Assembly (NCBI RefSeq): GCF_037414475.1
Contig: NZ_CP147913.1
Span: 1,550,001 to 1,614,000, forward strand
Direction of reading: 5' to 3'
Length of the DNA: 64,000 bases
From: Myxococcus stipitatus
GTDB lineage: Bacteria; Myxococcota; Myxococcia; Myxococcales; Myxococcaceae
Shown: positions 17,012-25,681 of the stretch, in pieces
How positions within the stretch are numbered: position 1 is the stretch's first letter
Layout: each line of letters begins with the position of its first letter
Translations under genes and position numbers: made by a program
The notes under the pieces: model-generated
What the model was told of the DNA's origin: nothing
What the model saw: the letters and a program-made list of their open reading frames with translations, nothing else
Databases searched by the model: none

Positions 17012-18228
17012 TCCAGGCCGCGCGCGGCCAGTTCCTCGTCGTCCTCCCCGCGCAGATGCCCGATTTCGTGCAGCAATGTCACGCGAATCTGCTCATTCAG
17101 CTCGGCGGGCGTGCGAACCGCCCTCGCCAGGTTGCGGCGGTACAGCACCACCGAGCGGCACGGCGACTCGGTGCCGTCGCACGGCTCCCCCAAGGCCGGG
17201 CCCCGGAAGAGCCCCAGGATGGTGGGCGACAGGGGCGGCTGGTTGGCCAGCAGGTCCTCCTCCGCGGGCAGTTCCTCCGCGGTGACGGGCACCCCCTCCA
17301 GGTCTCCCCTCATGTCCACGGGGAGCTCAGCCACGGCGCGGACCACCTCCTGGCGGAAGGACTCCTCGCTCGGCATGGGCGGCACCGGGAAGTCCTCGGG
17401 CGCGAGGCTTCGGGCCTTGTCGAAGTGAGCCTGCGCCTGCTTCCACTTGCCCTCGCGCTCCAGCAGGAGCCCCAGGTGCTGGTGCGCGTGGGCGGCGCGT
17501 TCCGGGTCGTTGATGAGGCCCTGGAAGGACGACTTCGCCTCGGCGAAACGGCACAGCTCGAAGAGGGCCAGGGCCCGCTCGTAGAGCGCCTCGCGGCTGC
17601 CCGGCTCTCTCGCCAGGACGATGGCGGCTCGGGCCAGCGCCTCTTCCGCCTGGCCCAGGTCGTTGAAGGCCATGGCCGCCACCAGCGCCAGGTGAGGAAT
17701 CAGCTCCGGCGGAGTCCCGGGTTGGGACAGGCCTCGCTCGGCGTAGAGCGTGCCCAGCTCGTCGCGCTCGCGCGTGGACGGGAGCTGCACGGCGTACAGG
17801 TGCGCGGCCCCCAGGAGTGCATCCGAATCCCCCGGGTCGATGGCCAATGCCCTCGCGAACGCGAGCTGAGCCTCGGTCTCACGACCCAGGGCGGCCAGCG
17901 CGACGCCTCTCTCCGCGTGGGCCGCGGCCAGGTCGGGTTCGAGCGCCGCCGCTTGCGCCGCGCAGGACAGGGCCTCCTCGAAGCGGCCTCCGTCGTAGTA
18001 GCTCCGGGCCGCGTCTAAGGGGGAGCTGCCCCTCGCCCGGCACACCGCGAGCGGCTTCACGGGCTTCGCGGTGCCGGCCCCACCCTCCGCGGGCGCCGCG
18101 TTGGCGGCAGGGGCTCGGACGATGGAGGACACCTCCGGCAGTCCGGCGTCTCCCGTCGTGGGGGCCGGAGCGCTCCGCTTGCAGGCGGTGAGGATGAGGC
18201 AAAGGGCGAGCAGACCGCGCCGCGACAT
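17008..18228 (-). CDS. Lipoprotein with TPRs and C-terminal zincin-type metallopeptidase domain
   Basis: 406 residues. The signal MSRRGLLALCLILTAC ends in a lipobox Cys at 16. A Pro/Ala-rich linker leads to several TPRs (about 70-285), e.g. AARSYYDGGRFEEALSCAAQ and AEAKSSFQGLINDPERAAHA. The C-terminal ~130 residues carry VTLLHEIGHLRGEDDEELAA, an HExxHxxGxxD zinc site as in the Zincin_1 (MMP-like) family. The order TPR then zincin is uncommon; the peptidase domain could instead be structural. It is translationally coupled to the RlmI gene (4-nt overlap). ATG at 18228 gives the signal sequence. Confidence 0.85.
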   Translation of the reverse strand: MSRRGLLALCLILTACKRSAPAPTTGDAGLPEVSSIVRAPAANAAPAEGGAGTAKPVKPLAVCRARGSSPLDAARSYYDGGRFEEALSCAAQAAALEPDLAAAHAERGVALAALGRETEAQLAFARALAIDPGDSDALLGAAHLYAVQLPSTRERDELGTLYAERGLSQPGTPPELIPHLALVAAMAFNDLGQAEEALARAAIVLAREPGSREALYERALALFELCRFAEAKSSFQGLINDPERAAHAHQHLGLLLEREGKWKQAQAHFDKARSLAPEDFPVPPMPSEESFRQEVVRAVAELPVDMRGDLEGVPVTAEELPAEEDLLANQPPLSPTILGLFRGPALGEPCDGTESPCRSVVLYRRNLARAVRTPAELNEQIRVTLLHEIGHLRGEDDEELAARGLE

Positions 18229-18337
18229 GGGGCGTCAGGCTACGGCATCCCCTCGTGGCCGGGAAGCGGGGACGTGCATGCCCGCTGGGCGGGCGACATC
18301 CCCTCGTGCTTCCGGGTGAATTAGGGTGCGTGGCGCG

Positions 18338-18919
18338 ATGAGAGACTTGATTCTGGCGTCCACCTCCAGCGCCCGGCGCGCGCTGATGGATGGACTGGGA
18401 CTGCCCTACCGAACCCAATCCCCTGGCGTGGATGAGCATGTGTCACCGCTGCTCTCCGCGAAGGAAGCCGTGCGGGAGCTGGCTGAGCGGAAGGCTCTCG
18501 CGGTGCATGCCCGCGGCCCGGAGGCGTGGGTGCTCGGCGCCGACCAACTCGTGGAGGTGAATGGACAGACGCTCACCAAGCCCGAGAACCGGGACGCCGC
18601 TCGCGTGCAGTTGGGCAAGCTGCTCGGACAAACACACGACATCCACACCGGGGTCTGCCTAGTGGGGCCTGGAGGTCAGCGGTTCGAAGGCCTGGAGACG
18701 GCTCGCCTCACCTTCCACGCCGTGACGGCCGACGAGTTGGAGCGCTACCTGGACCTGAACGAGTGGGAAGGCTGCTGCGGCAGCTATCGCGTGGAAGGCG
18801 CGGGGCAAGCACTGCTGGCACGACTGGAGGGGGACCGCTCCAACGTGCAAGGGCTCCCCATGCTCACCGTGGTGCGTCTGCTTCGGCAGGCGGGCTTCGC
18901 CTTCTTCGAGCGCCGGTAG
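18338..18919 (+). CDS. maf: Maf-family nucleotide pyrophosphatase (YceF/m7GTP type)
   Basis: 193 residues. It begins [20 protein letters not shown], the Maf signature loop. The catalytic motif reads [11 protein letters not shown]; a D-Q pair is the YceF (m7GTP) variant, whereas the dTTP/UTP type has D-T. C-terminal [20 protein letters not shown] is also YceF-like. Maf proteins hydrolyse modified or non-canonical nucleotides in the cytoplasm. ATG 18338 matches the family start, though GTG 18326 is in frame. The last codons (FAFFERR) are the source of the degenerate tandem copies downstream. Confidence 0.93.
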   Translation: MRDLILASTSSARRALMDGLGLPYRTQSPGVDEHVSPLLSAKEAVRELAERKALAVHARGPEAWVLGADQLVEVNGQTLTKPENRDAARVQLGKLLGQTHDIHTGVCLVGPGGQRFEGLETARLTFHAVTADELERYLDLNEWEGCCGSYRVEGAGQALLARLEGDRSNVQGLPMLTVVRLLRQAGFAFFERR

Positions 18920-19141
18920 AGCACGTCGTCCGCAGCACCGGGCACAAACCACATCCATGTGTGGCTCCTGCCCTGAATGGCGGTGATGCGCCTGTCGTGG
19001 CGGTCGGCGGCTCCTCCTTCGAGCGCCCGTAGCACACCTCATCCGCGCCACCAGGCAGAGCCCCCATGCGGCCCCTGCCCGGACGGACGCTGATGCACCT
19101 GTCGTGGCGGCCGGCGTCTCCTGCTTCGAACGCCGGCGAGC
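18890..19141. repeat. Degenerate tandem copies of the maf 3' end
   Basis: The maf terminal segment TTCGAGCGCCGGTAG (anchor 18905) recurs as TTCGAGCGCCCGTAG at 19018 and TTCGAACGCCGGCGAG at 19125, spacings 113 and 107 bp. Flanks also match: CCTGTCGTGGCGGTCGGCGG at 18991 and CCTGTCGTGGCGGCCGGCG at 19098. The last copy fades 10 bp before the stop of the convergent DHH gene. No gene is seen between 18920 and 19150. Confidence 0.7.
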
Positions 19142-19150
19142 CCACCCCGG

Positions 19151-20113
19151 TCAGCCCGCGGAGGACAATTCCGCGAGAATCTCCTGATACGCGGCGCGGG
19201 CCTTGTCCGACTGGTCCGCCTTGAAGCTGGCCGCGGCCACCACCGGATGCCCGCCGCCGCCGTAGCGGCCCGCAATCGCGGACAGGTCGTGCTTGCGCAG
19301 CTCCGGCTTCCACGGATTGGAGCCCAGCGACACCTTCGCGCGCGACGCGCCCTTCCCTACCCACAACGTGTAGCGCGCGTCCGGATACAGCGCGTACGCG
19401 ATGAACTTGTTGAGGCTGTCGACCCCTTCGTCCACCAAATCGAAGAAGACAACCCCACGCTCATAGCGAGCCTTCGCACGCACCAGCTCGATGTGCCCCT
19501 GATGACGCGCGAGCAGCGGCGCCAGCGGCTGGGCGATGAGCGGCGAGGCGGCGATGTCCGCCAGCGACTCCGTCTGCATCCGCCGGATGACCTCGGGGAT
19601 GAGCGCCGCGTCCTTGGTCGACTCCAACACCGTCATGATGCGCAGCGCGGGCTCCTCCAGCGCCACCGCCATCTGCGGCGAGGGGAACAGCGCGCCGTCG
19701 ATGATCTCCGCCCAGTAGATGAGGTCCGCCATCGGCGATGGGTCCCACCCGAAGCGCTCACGCGCCACATCCGCCAGGTACTTCGTGCAGCTCTTGCGGT
19801 GCGCATCGTGAAACTTGCGCCCACTCGAGTCCGCCCGGAAGTGCGCCTCGTCCCCCGGCTGTTGGAACGCGGAGGCATGGTGGTCGAACCACCACGTCAG
19901 CCGCGCATCCTGGCTGTAGCGGAAGTCGACGATGGCGTTCTCCTCGCCCGTGAAGACCGCCGAGTCGATTCCCTCCGCGCCGGGCTTGTGCGCCAGCCCC
20001 TGATACCGGAAGGCCGCGTCAGCACGGACGCGCTCCCGATAGAAGCGGGAGAACACCGCGGCGCTCGCGGCGCCGTCAAAGCAGTTGTCGTGGAACAGGA
20101 CCTGGACGTTCAT
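19151..20113 (-). CDS. DHH-family phosphoesterase
   Basis: 320 residues. N-terminal DHH domain: VLFHDNCFDGAASAAVF (motif I, metal Asp), AIVDFRYSQ (motif II) and WWFDHHASAF (motif III, D-H-H). C-terminal DHHA1: IAGRYGGGGHPVVAAASF, with the GGGH substrate loop. Such stand-alone DHH-DHHA1 proteins cleave nanoRNA, pAp or cyclic-dinucleotide products in the cytoplasm. This one lacks CBS or PAS domains, so it is closest to NrnA-like or uncharacterised members. ATG 20113 begins MNVQVLFHDN. It follows the zinc-ribbon membrane gene after 12 bp. Confidence 0.9.
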   Translation of the reverse strand: MNVQVLFHDNCFDGAASAAVFSRFYRERVRADAAFRYQGLAHKPGAEGIDSAVFTGEENAIVDFRYSQDARLTWWFDHHASAFQQPGDEAHFRADSSGRKFHDAHRKSCTKYLADVARERFGWDPSPMADLIYWAEIIDGALFPSPQMAVALEEPALRIMTVLESTKDAALIPEVIRRMQTESLADIAASPLIAQPLAPLLARHQGHIELVRAKARYERGVVFFDLVDEGVDSLNKFIAYALYPDARYTLWVGKGASRAKVSLGSNPWKPELRKHDLSAIAGRYGGGGHPVVAAASFKADQSDKARAAYQEILAELSSAG

Positions 20114-20125
20114 GGCCGCGCCCCT

Positions 20126-21202
20126 TTACTGCAACACGAGCCCCTCGCCCACCGCCGCGAAGGCCGCCGCCCCCTGAGCATCGCCCGCCTGAACATCCAC
20201 CGCGCCAGCCGCCACCACCGCCAGCCCCACCAACCGGCCATCCGCCAGCAGGCCACATCCCAGCGTGCCCCGCGCACCGCTCGTGGTGTTCAGCGCGTAG
20301 AGCTGCGTGCGGCCCCCCAACGCCAGCGGCGCGGGCCGGCTCAACTCCGCCCCCGGGCTGCTTCCCACCGAACGCAACAACCCCTGACACCCCGCCGAAA
20401 GCGTCGCCCCACTCCCTCGCTCCACCCACAACATCCCGTAGCGCCCCCGAGCCAGGTCGCCAAACCCCACGGCGCTCCCGCTCAACGTGGCCGCGGGCAA
20501 CATCATGTGCGTGGCGAGCTGCTCGCGCGTCAGCCGCTCCCACCCCACCGGCAACTCCAACCGATACCCCAGCTCACTGCCCACCAGCAGTTGCCGCACG
20601 CCGCCACCAGAGGACAGCGTCCCCGGCATCGCCAGCAACAGCCCCGACACCAGCGCCAGGCACAAGCCCAACCCCATGCTCGCGTAGCGCCGCACCACCC
20701 CTGGCTCGCCCATCACCAGCGACAACGCCACCAGCCCCAGCAGGACATACGCCACATGCACCGGCGCCGCGGGCGAGGCCCTCGCCAGCCACAGCGTCGC
20801 CACCAACTGCGCCACCAAGCCCACCTGCGCGATGCCCTTCACGGGCCCTCGGTTCAGCACCAGCACCAACGCGAGCACCAGGTCCAGCGCCACCAACCCG
20901 TACGTCCACGACGGGTCCTGCAGCGAGCCCACGACACCTCCCGCCCGCAGGAACCACGCGAGCGCCCCCGCCCCCAACACCGCCGCCACCGGCCCCGGAT
21001 GCGCCGACACCGCGCTGGTGACCAGGTCGCCACCAAACACCGTGGCGTCGTCGTCCACTGGGTCACCCAGCCGGTCCAGGTGCGTGCGCCCCACCTTCTT
21101 GTACGAGGGGAGATGGTCGAACGGCTCGCCACATGCGGGACAGGCCGCGGCGCCCCGGGGAATGGGGCTGTGTCCGCAGCTCGGACAAAGTGTTTGAGGC
21201 AT
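20126..21202 (-). CDS. Zinc-ribbon multi-pass membrane protein, unknown function
   Basis: 358 residues. A N-terminal zinc ribbon is formed by LCPSCGHSPIP and ACPACGEPF (two CxxC pairs, residues 6-27). About five or six hydrophobic helices follow between residues 70 and 205, e.g. YGLVALDLVLALVLVLNR and LGLCLALVSGLLLAMP. The C-terminal ~150 residues form a soluble domain beginning GSELGYRLELPVGWERLTRE, which resembles the start of PsbP/LpqN-like folds seen in other myxobacterial membrane proteins. No enzyme motif. It likely forms an operon with the DHH gene. Confidence 0.78.
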   Translation of the reverse strand: MPQTLCPSCGHSPIPRGAAACPACGEPFDHLPSYKKVGRTHLDRLGDPVDDDATVFGGDLVTSAVSAHPGPVAAVLGAGALAWFLRAGGVVGSLQDPSWTYGLVALDLVLALVLVLNRGPVKGIAQVGLVAQLVATLWLARASPAAPVHVAYVLLGLVALSLVMGEPGVVRRYASMGLGLCLALVSGLLLAMPGTLSSGGGVRQLLVGSELGYRLELPVGWERLTREQLATHMMLPAATLSGSAVGFGDLARGRYGMLWVERGSGATLSAGCQGLLRSVGSSPGAELSRPAPLALGGRTQLYALNTTSGARGTLGCGLLADGRLVGLAVVAAGAVDVQAGDAQGAAAFAAVGEGLVLQ

Positions 21203-21377
21203 GCCCCCGCGTATACCGCACCCCTCACACTCCCCTCACCCGAGCACGACAACCGCGTCAGTCCGCACCCTCGACTGCCAATTTTTTGCCCTCGAGGGCG
21301 GGGCTCACCAGACCCCCGAGTCGACTGGGACCGAGAGCGTTCTCGTTGCTCTCTGCTTCTCATCGAATTTGGACTCT

Positions 21378-21416
21378 TGAACGAAACGTCGAGATTGCCG
21401 GGCTGGATGAACGAAA
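21378..21416. promoter_or_regulatory. Candidate upstream activator sites (30-bp direct repeat)
   Basis: TGAACGAAA occurs at 21378-21386 and again at 21408-21416, exactly 30 bp (about three helical turns) apart. A related AACGAG is at 21426-21435, and its inverse TTCTCGTT near 21341. They lie 125-165 bp upstream of the sigma54-type promoter at 21541, the distance at which enhancer-binding proteins bind. The remainder of the 410-bp gap 21203-21612 shows no gene. Confidence 0.4.
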
Positions 21417-21540
21417 AAACTCGACAGAACGAGGAATCGGCTCGGAGCCCCGACGTTTGGTTTGGAGGAGTGACCGCAGAACCCTGCCTCATGACAGGGA
21501 AAACCCGTAGTGCACGTTACCTGCCGGATTGGCGTCCAAC

Positions 21541-21556
21541 TGGCACCTCGTCTGCA
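21541..21556 (+). promoter_or_regulatory. Sigma54 (-24/-12) promoter
   Basis: TGGCACCTCGTCTGCA matches the sigma54 consensus TGGCAC-N5-TTGCA at all but one position, with the GG and GC pairs correctly spaced. Start of transcription would be near 21567, leaving a leader of about 46 nt before the ATG at 21613. The surrounding region lacks a good -35/-10 pair. Confidence 0.6.
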
Positions 21557-21612
21557 TATGTCAGACCCCAGGTGTACTCACCCGCCCTGAGACCGCGTGG
21601 TGGGAGGAACAC

Positions 21613-21855
21613 ATGGCCAAGAGGACGACACGCAGGAGCGTCACGGTTCGACGGCAGGGTCGCCGGGTGATGCCCGCGCTCCGCCGGACGGCGCAGCGGG
21701 CCCGAGTGGCCGCGGAGCGGGCCCAGCTCACCGTGGGGGAAATCATCGCCGCGGCCTTCGACACGGCGGGCGGGGAGTTGGGGGAGGCGCTGGAGTTGAT
21801 GACCTCGCCCCAGATGACCCGCGCGCTGGGCCGCCGAATCGTCGTGGAGGGCTGA
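21613..21855 (+). CDS. Small basic protein with acidic C-terminal helix, unknown
   Basis: 80 residues, preceded by GGGAGG 6 nt before the ATG. The N-terminal half is strongly basic (KRTTRRSVTVRRQGRRVMPA, then RRTAQRARVAAERAQ). The second half is an amphipathic acidic helix (GELGEALELMTSPQMTRALG). That charge split suggests nucleic-acid binding or a small assembly factor. No family is recognised. It is the first and only gene behind the sigma54-type promoter, so its expression is probably conditional. Confidence 0.75.
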   Translation: MAKRTTRRSVTVRRQGRRVMPALRRTAQRARVAAERAQLTVGEIIAAAFDTAGGELGEALELMTSPQMTRALGRRIVVEG

Positions 21856-21885
21856 ACCTCACGCCGCCTCCAACCAGGCTCGCGG

Positions 21886-21912
21886 GCCGCGCCCTCCATC
21901 AGGCCGCGCGGC
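21886..21912. terminator. Hairpin between convergent genes
   Basis: GCCGCGC at 21886-21892 and GCGCGGC at 21906-21912 can pair perfectly around a 13-nt loop, between the stops of the convergent genes at 21855 and 21940. There is no T-tract. Confidence 0.35.
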
Positions 21913-21939
21913 ACGGGGGCCTCGCGCAAGACGCCTTCT

Positions 21940-22194
21940 TTACTCTCCGGCCATGAGCAGGCCCGTGGTGTAGCGCTGCTGCGTGGGTTCCCCCGCGAGC
22001 GCACGAGCGAAGTCCTCGGCATTGTTGGGATGCACCAGGAAGGTGCCCGCCCGCGTCTCCAGGCGCACAGGCTCCGCGTCCGGGTGCGGGTCAGCGGCCA
22101 CGGTGCCGCCCCCTCCCGAATCCACCGGCTGGACTGGCACCGTGGCGCAGCCCACGAACAGCAGGACACCCAGCAACATCGACTGACACTTCAT
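21940..22194 (-). CDS. Small lipoprotein
   Basis: 84 residues. MKCQSMLLGVLLFVGCATVP gives a clear signal with lipobox F-V-G-C (Cys16). The mature part begins with a Gly-rich linker (DSGGGG) and contains VRLETRAGTFLVHPNNAEDF. There is no known domain. It is convergent with the sigma54-dependent gene and 150 bp from the TolB-like lipoprotein gene, which is on the same strand. Confidence 0.78.
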   Translation of the reverse strand: MKCQSMLLGVLLFVGCATVPVQPVDSGGGGTVAADPHPDAEPVRLETRAGTFLVHPNNAEDFARALAGEPTQQRYTTGLLMAGE

Positions 22195-22346
22195 CCTCGG
22201 CCTCCGGGCAGGGGCCCGAAGCCGGGCCAGGGGGCCTCCCTATTCCTGGAGTCCCCGAGGCCGCAAGACCCACCGCGTCGCGCGCGGAGGATGGAAGGCC
22301 CGCGCCCCGGACAGGCCGTGGGGCGCGGACCTTTCAAGCACCACCG

Positions 22347-23837
22347 CTACCGGGGCTGCCAGCGCGGACGATGGTCGTCGCTGTCACCCGTCTGGAGGGT
22401 GAAGCCCCCCTTCGGGTGGATGATGGGCGCGTTGACCAGGGCCCCCGTGGCCGGGTCCACCTGCTGGACCTGGAGCTGGCCGCCCTTGATGAACGCGAGG
22501 AAGCGGCCATCCGGCGAGAACGACGGCAGCGTCCCGTCGTCCGCGATTCGCACCTCATCACCCGTCGCGGAGCCGTCCGCCGGGTTGATGCGCTTCAAGA
22601 AGATGACGTTGCCAGGACGCGTCTGGCAGGGCGACACCGCCGACCCGCACAGCACCGGCTTCCCGGACGTCGGCTTGAAGTAGTACGCGCGCACGTACGC
22701 GGCCCAGCTCCCATCCGGAGCCCAGGTCGGCGCGGCGATGAACGACTTGATGTCGCCCCCCGTCGACGACTCCGTCGTCACATCCGCGACGAGCTGCGGC
22801 TGCCCGCCCCCCGTCACGTTGATGTCGTACAGCCGGAACAGCGACGTGGGGAGGATCTCGCCCGCGAACGTCTCCAGTTCGCCAGCGGGGTTGGCCAGGT
22901 ACAACAACTGGTCATTGGCCCGGTTGTAGTGCGGCTGCTCGGAGCTCTTGTCCGTGTTGGCCACGGGGGTCGGCGAGCCGCCCGGCTTCACCGTCAACAG
23001 CCCCTCATCCGTCACGTTGTACGCAATCGTCGAGCCGTCACGAGACCAGTCCGGGAACGCGCCCGTCGTGGTGACCTGGGACATGGCCATGCCCGGCGCC
23101 ACCACGGAGATGCCCGAGCGCTGGCTGGCGCTCTGCCGCACGTAGGCGATGGACGCGCCCGGCTCCCACTCGGTGGAGCGGAAGGCCTCCGTGTTTCCAG
23201 AGCCACCATCCGCGACGACCACCGCTTGCCCCGCGACGAGCGGGACGTCTCTCACCGTGAGGTCGCCCGCCACCTTCTGACCCGACGTGTCGACGGCCCC
23301 TTGCACGAACGAGACTTGAGTGCCACCCGGCGCCCATCGCGGGTAGCGGCTGTCCCCGCTGCCTTCCGCCAACATCGTGATTCCCGGCGTGTCGTAGCGC
23401 ATCACCAGCGCCTTCGACGTGCCGCCGTCATCGCGCCCCGTCACCACGACCTGCAATGCCTGGCAGGTCATGGGCGAGCCCTCGCAGCGCAGCGCCGACG
23501 TGCAGTCCGCGGAGCTCGTGCAGGCGTCGCCCTTCCCGCCCGTACCCTGTCCGCCTCCATCCGCGCCCCCATCGGGGGCGCCCGCGTCCGGTTCGCCCGC
23601 GTCGGGGACGCCTGCGTCCGGAGTACCCGCGTCCGTCCCACCCGCGTCTGGCTCGAGCGGAAGCTCCACGACGGGACGCTGCTCACAATCATTGTTCGAG
23701 TTGCAGAACCACTCCTGCCCTTCCGCCGGATCCCCCTTCTTGCGACGACAATCGAACTGGTCGACACATTCGTCACTGCACCCCGTCGAGAGCATCAACA
23801 ACACGCACCCCAACACGCCAACGACTCGCTTCTTCAT
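22347..23837 (-). CDS. Surface lipoprotein with Asp-Ala-Gly linker and TolB-like beta-propeller
   Basis: 496 residues. Signal MKKRVVGVLGCVLLMLSTGC with lipobox S-T-G-C. A Cys-rich knot follows (CVDQFDCRRKKGD, CNSNNDCEQ), then a repetitive linker built on PDAG units (about 62-92), another Cys pair, and from ~130 a propeller with TolB-type blades: SRYPRWAPGGTQVSFVQG, GAFPDWSRDGSTIAYNV, AAPTWAPDGSWAAYVRAY and LPSFSPDGRFLAFIKGG. The linker and Cys knots are typical of myxobacterial exposed lipoproteins. GGAGGGG precedes ATG 23837. Ligand unknown. No catalytic site is seen. Confidence 0.85.
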   Translation of the reverse strand: MKKRVVGVLGCVLLMLSTGCSDECVDQFDCRRKKGDPAEGQEWFCNSNNDCEQRPVVELPLEPDAGGTDAGTPDAGVPDAGEPDAGAPDGGADGGGQGTGGKGDACTSSADCTSALRCEGSPMTCQALQVVVTGRDDGGTSKALVMRYDTPGITMLAEGSGDSRYPRWAPGGTQVSFVQGAVDTSGQKVAGDLTVRDVPLVAGQAVVVADGGSGNTEAFRSTEWEPGASIAYVRQSASQRSGISVVAPGMAMSQVTTTGAFPDWSRDGSTIAYNVTDEGLLTVKPGGSPTPVANTDKSSEQPHYNRANDQLLYLANPAGELETFAGEILPTSLFRLYDINVTGGGQPQLVADVTTESSTGGDIKSFIAAPTWAPDGSWAAYVRAYYFKPTSGKPVLCGSAVSPCQTRPGNVIFLKRINPADGSATGDEVRIADDGTLPSFSPDGRFLAFIKGGQLQVQQVDPATGALVNAPIIHPKGGFTLQTGDSDDHRPRWQPR

Positions 23838-23957
23838 AATGCCCCTCCAAAATGCACTGAGGGGTATAGGCTCGCGATGAATGACTGGGATGGTTCCCCG
23901 GGGTGGGGTTCCCCGTGCGTGTCCCTGATTGAACGGCGACCCTCCAGGGCGTGATGA

Positions 23958-24755
23958 ATGATCGACACCCATTGCCATCTCGATGCGACACGTTTCGACA
24001 CTGACCGGAATCACGTGCTGGAGCGCGCGTGGGCCGCGGGCCTTCAAGGCATCGTCATCCCCGGCGTGGGCCCTCATGATTGGGAGCCGCTGCTCGCGTT
24101 GTCCCGGCAGGACGCTCGGTTGCAAGCAGGCCTGGGCATCCATCCACAGCTCCTGCCGGAGATGCCCGCCGAACAGGATGACGCGGCGCTGGAGCTGCTC
24201 GACGCGCTGCTGTCGAAGGGAGGCGCAGCCGCCGTGGGCGAGTGCGGACTCGACGGCCCCTCGCTTCCAGGCGCCCCCCTGGAGAGACAACTGTCCGTCC
24301 TGAGACGCCACCTCGCACTCGCGCGCAAGCATCAACTCCCCGTGCTGATGCACTGCCACCGGCTGCACCCCGCGCTCATCGAACTGCTCAAGCAGGAAGA
24401 GATGCCCGAGGCAGGCGTGCTCATGCACAGCTACAGCGGCGGCGTGGAGCTGGCGCGCTTCTATCTCCAGAAGGGCTGTCACTTCTCCTTCGCGGGCCCA
24501 GTGACGTGGGCGGAGGCTCGCAAGCCCCTGGACGCGCTGCGCGCCATTCCCCTGGAGCGGCTGATGGCGGAGACGGATGCCCCGGACCAGGCCCCCACAC
24601 CTCACCGGGGCGAGCGCTCCGAGCCCGCCTACCTGCCCCACATCCTCGAGGGGATGGCGCGGGTGAGAGGCGAGCCCGCCGACGAGGTCGCCCAGCGGAC
24701 GACCGAGAACGCCCGCCGCTTCTTCCGGGAAGGTTTTCCCCGCGCTTCGCGGTAG
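23958..24755 (+). CDS. TatD-family metal-dependent hydrolase
   Basis: 265 residues, usual length. Metal site residues appear in MIDTHCHLDATRFD (HxH), GECGLDG (Glu), VLMHCHRLHP, HSYSGGVELA and the late Asp in AETDAPDQAP. TatD enzymes are cytoplasmic 3'-5' exonucleases or DNases acting on damaged or apoptotic-like DNA. The family also includes YcfH-like deaminase-fold hydrolases, so the substrate is not fixed. ATG 23958 begins directly with the motif. tcdA follows after 28 bp on the same strand. Confidence 0.92.
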   Translation: MIDTHCHLDATRFDTDRNHVLERAWAAGLQGIVIPGVGPHDWEPLLALSRQDARLQAGLGIHPQLLPEMPAEQDDAALELLDALLSKGGAAAVGECGLDGPSLPGAPLERQLSVLRRHLALARKHQLPVLMHCHRLHPALIELLKQEEMPEAGVLMHSYSGGVELARFYLQKGCHFSFAGPVTWAEARKPLDALRAIPLERLMAETDAPDQAPTPHRGERSEPAYLPHILEGMARVRGEPADEVAQRTTENARRFFREGFPRASR

Positions 24756-24783
24756 GCAAGCGGTCGCGTTATAGAGGACCTCC

Positions 24784-25677
24784 ATGAACCCGCAGCCCCC
24801 ACCGCCCGCCCCTTCCGAGAACGAGACTCCGCCCGCCACGGCGGCCGTCAGCAACGACGCCACGGGCTCGCTCGCCCGGCCCTTCAAGCTGTCCCGGCGC
24901 TTCGACCGCACGGGCCGGCTACTGGGTGACACGGCCATGGAGCGGCTGGCCAACGCGCGCGTGGTGGTGTTCGGCCAGGGCGGCGTGGGCAGCTACGCGA
25001 CGGAGGGCCTCGTGCGCAGCGGCATCGGGCACCTGACGCTGGTGGACCATGACGACGTCTGCGTCACCAACACCAACCGCCAGCTCCACGCGACGGTGAA
25101 GGGCGTGGGCAAGTCCAAGGCGGAGCTGATGGCGCAGCGCTGCCGGGACATCAACCCCATGGCCCACATCGAGGCCGTGCGCGAGTTCTACCGCGAGGAG
25201 GTCGCCGAGCAGATGCTCCAGGCGGGCCAGTACGACTTCGTGGTGGACGCCATCGACAACGTGAAGGCGAAGCTGCACCTGCTGCACCGCTGCGTGTCGC
25301 TGGGAATCCCCGTGGTCAGCTCCATGGGCGCCGCCGCGCGGCTGGACCCCACGGCCATTCGCGTGGAGGACCTGTCCGAGACGCACATGGACCCGTTCGC
25401 CAAGGACATCCGCAAGCTGCTCAAGCGCAAGTACGGCGTGGAGACCGACCGGCACACGGGCATCACCGCCGTCTACTCCATCGAGGCGCGACGGATGCCG
25501 GTGCCCCTCAACTACGACGACGCCACTGATGGCTTCCTCTGCGTGTGCCCGCAGGACAACGACTTCCACACGTGTGACCACCGCACGCAAATCGACGGCA
25601 GCGTGTCCTTCGTCACCTCGTGCTTCGGGATGAACGCGGCCGGCGTCGTGATTCGCCGGCTGGCTTCCACGCGTTAG
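24784..25677 (+). CDS. tcdA: tRNA threonylcarbamoyladenosine dehydratase
   Basis: 297 residues, longer than E. coli TcdA because of a ~35-residue Pro/Ala-rich N-terminal extension. The E1-like core has FDRTGRLLGDTAMERL, VVVFGQGGVGSYATEGLVRS (ATP loop), LVDHDDVCVTNTNRQ, DAIDNVKAKL and GAAARLDPTAIRVEDLSET, then the TcdA-specific FVTSCFGMNAAGVVIRRL. TcdA converts t6A37 to cyclic ct6A37 in ANN-decoding tRNAs using ATP. The adjacent TatD gene is likely co-transcribed. It ends 4 bp before the convergent nuclease gene. Confidence 0.9.
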   Translation: MNPQPPPPAPSENETPPATAAVSNDATGSLARPFKLSRRFDRTGRLLGDTAMERLANARVVVFGQGGVGSYATEGLVRSGIGHLTLVDHDDVCVTNTNRQLHATVKGVGKSKAELMAQRCRDINPMAHIEAVREFYREEVAEQMLQAGQYDFVVDAIDNVKAKLHLLHRCVSLGIPVVSSMGAAARLDPTAIRVEDLSETHMDPFAKDIRKLLKRKYGVETDRHTGITAVYSIEARRMPVPLNYDDATDGFLCVCPQDNDFHTCDHRTQIDGSVSFVTSCFGMNAAGVVIRRLASTR

Positions 25678-25681
25678 AGGC

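Noticed and set aside
19247-21670. Plus-strand frame of about 800 codons
   Set aside because: Covers the DHH and zinc-ribbon genes in antisense and shows Arg/Gln/Pro-rich shadow composition.
22371-23954. Plus-strand frame of over 500 codons
   Set aside because: Antisense to the TolB-like lipoprotein, whose lipobox, Cys knots and propeller blades are unambiguous.
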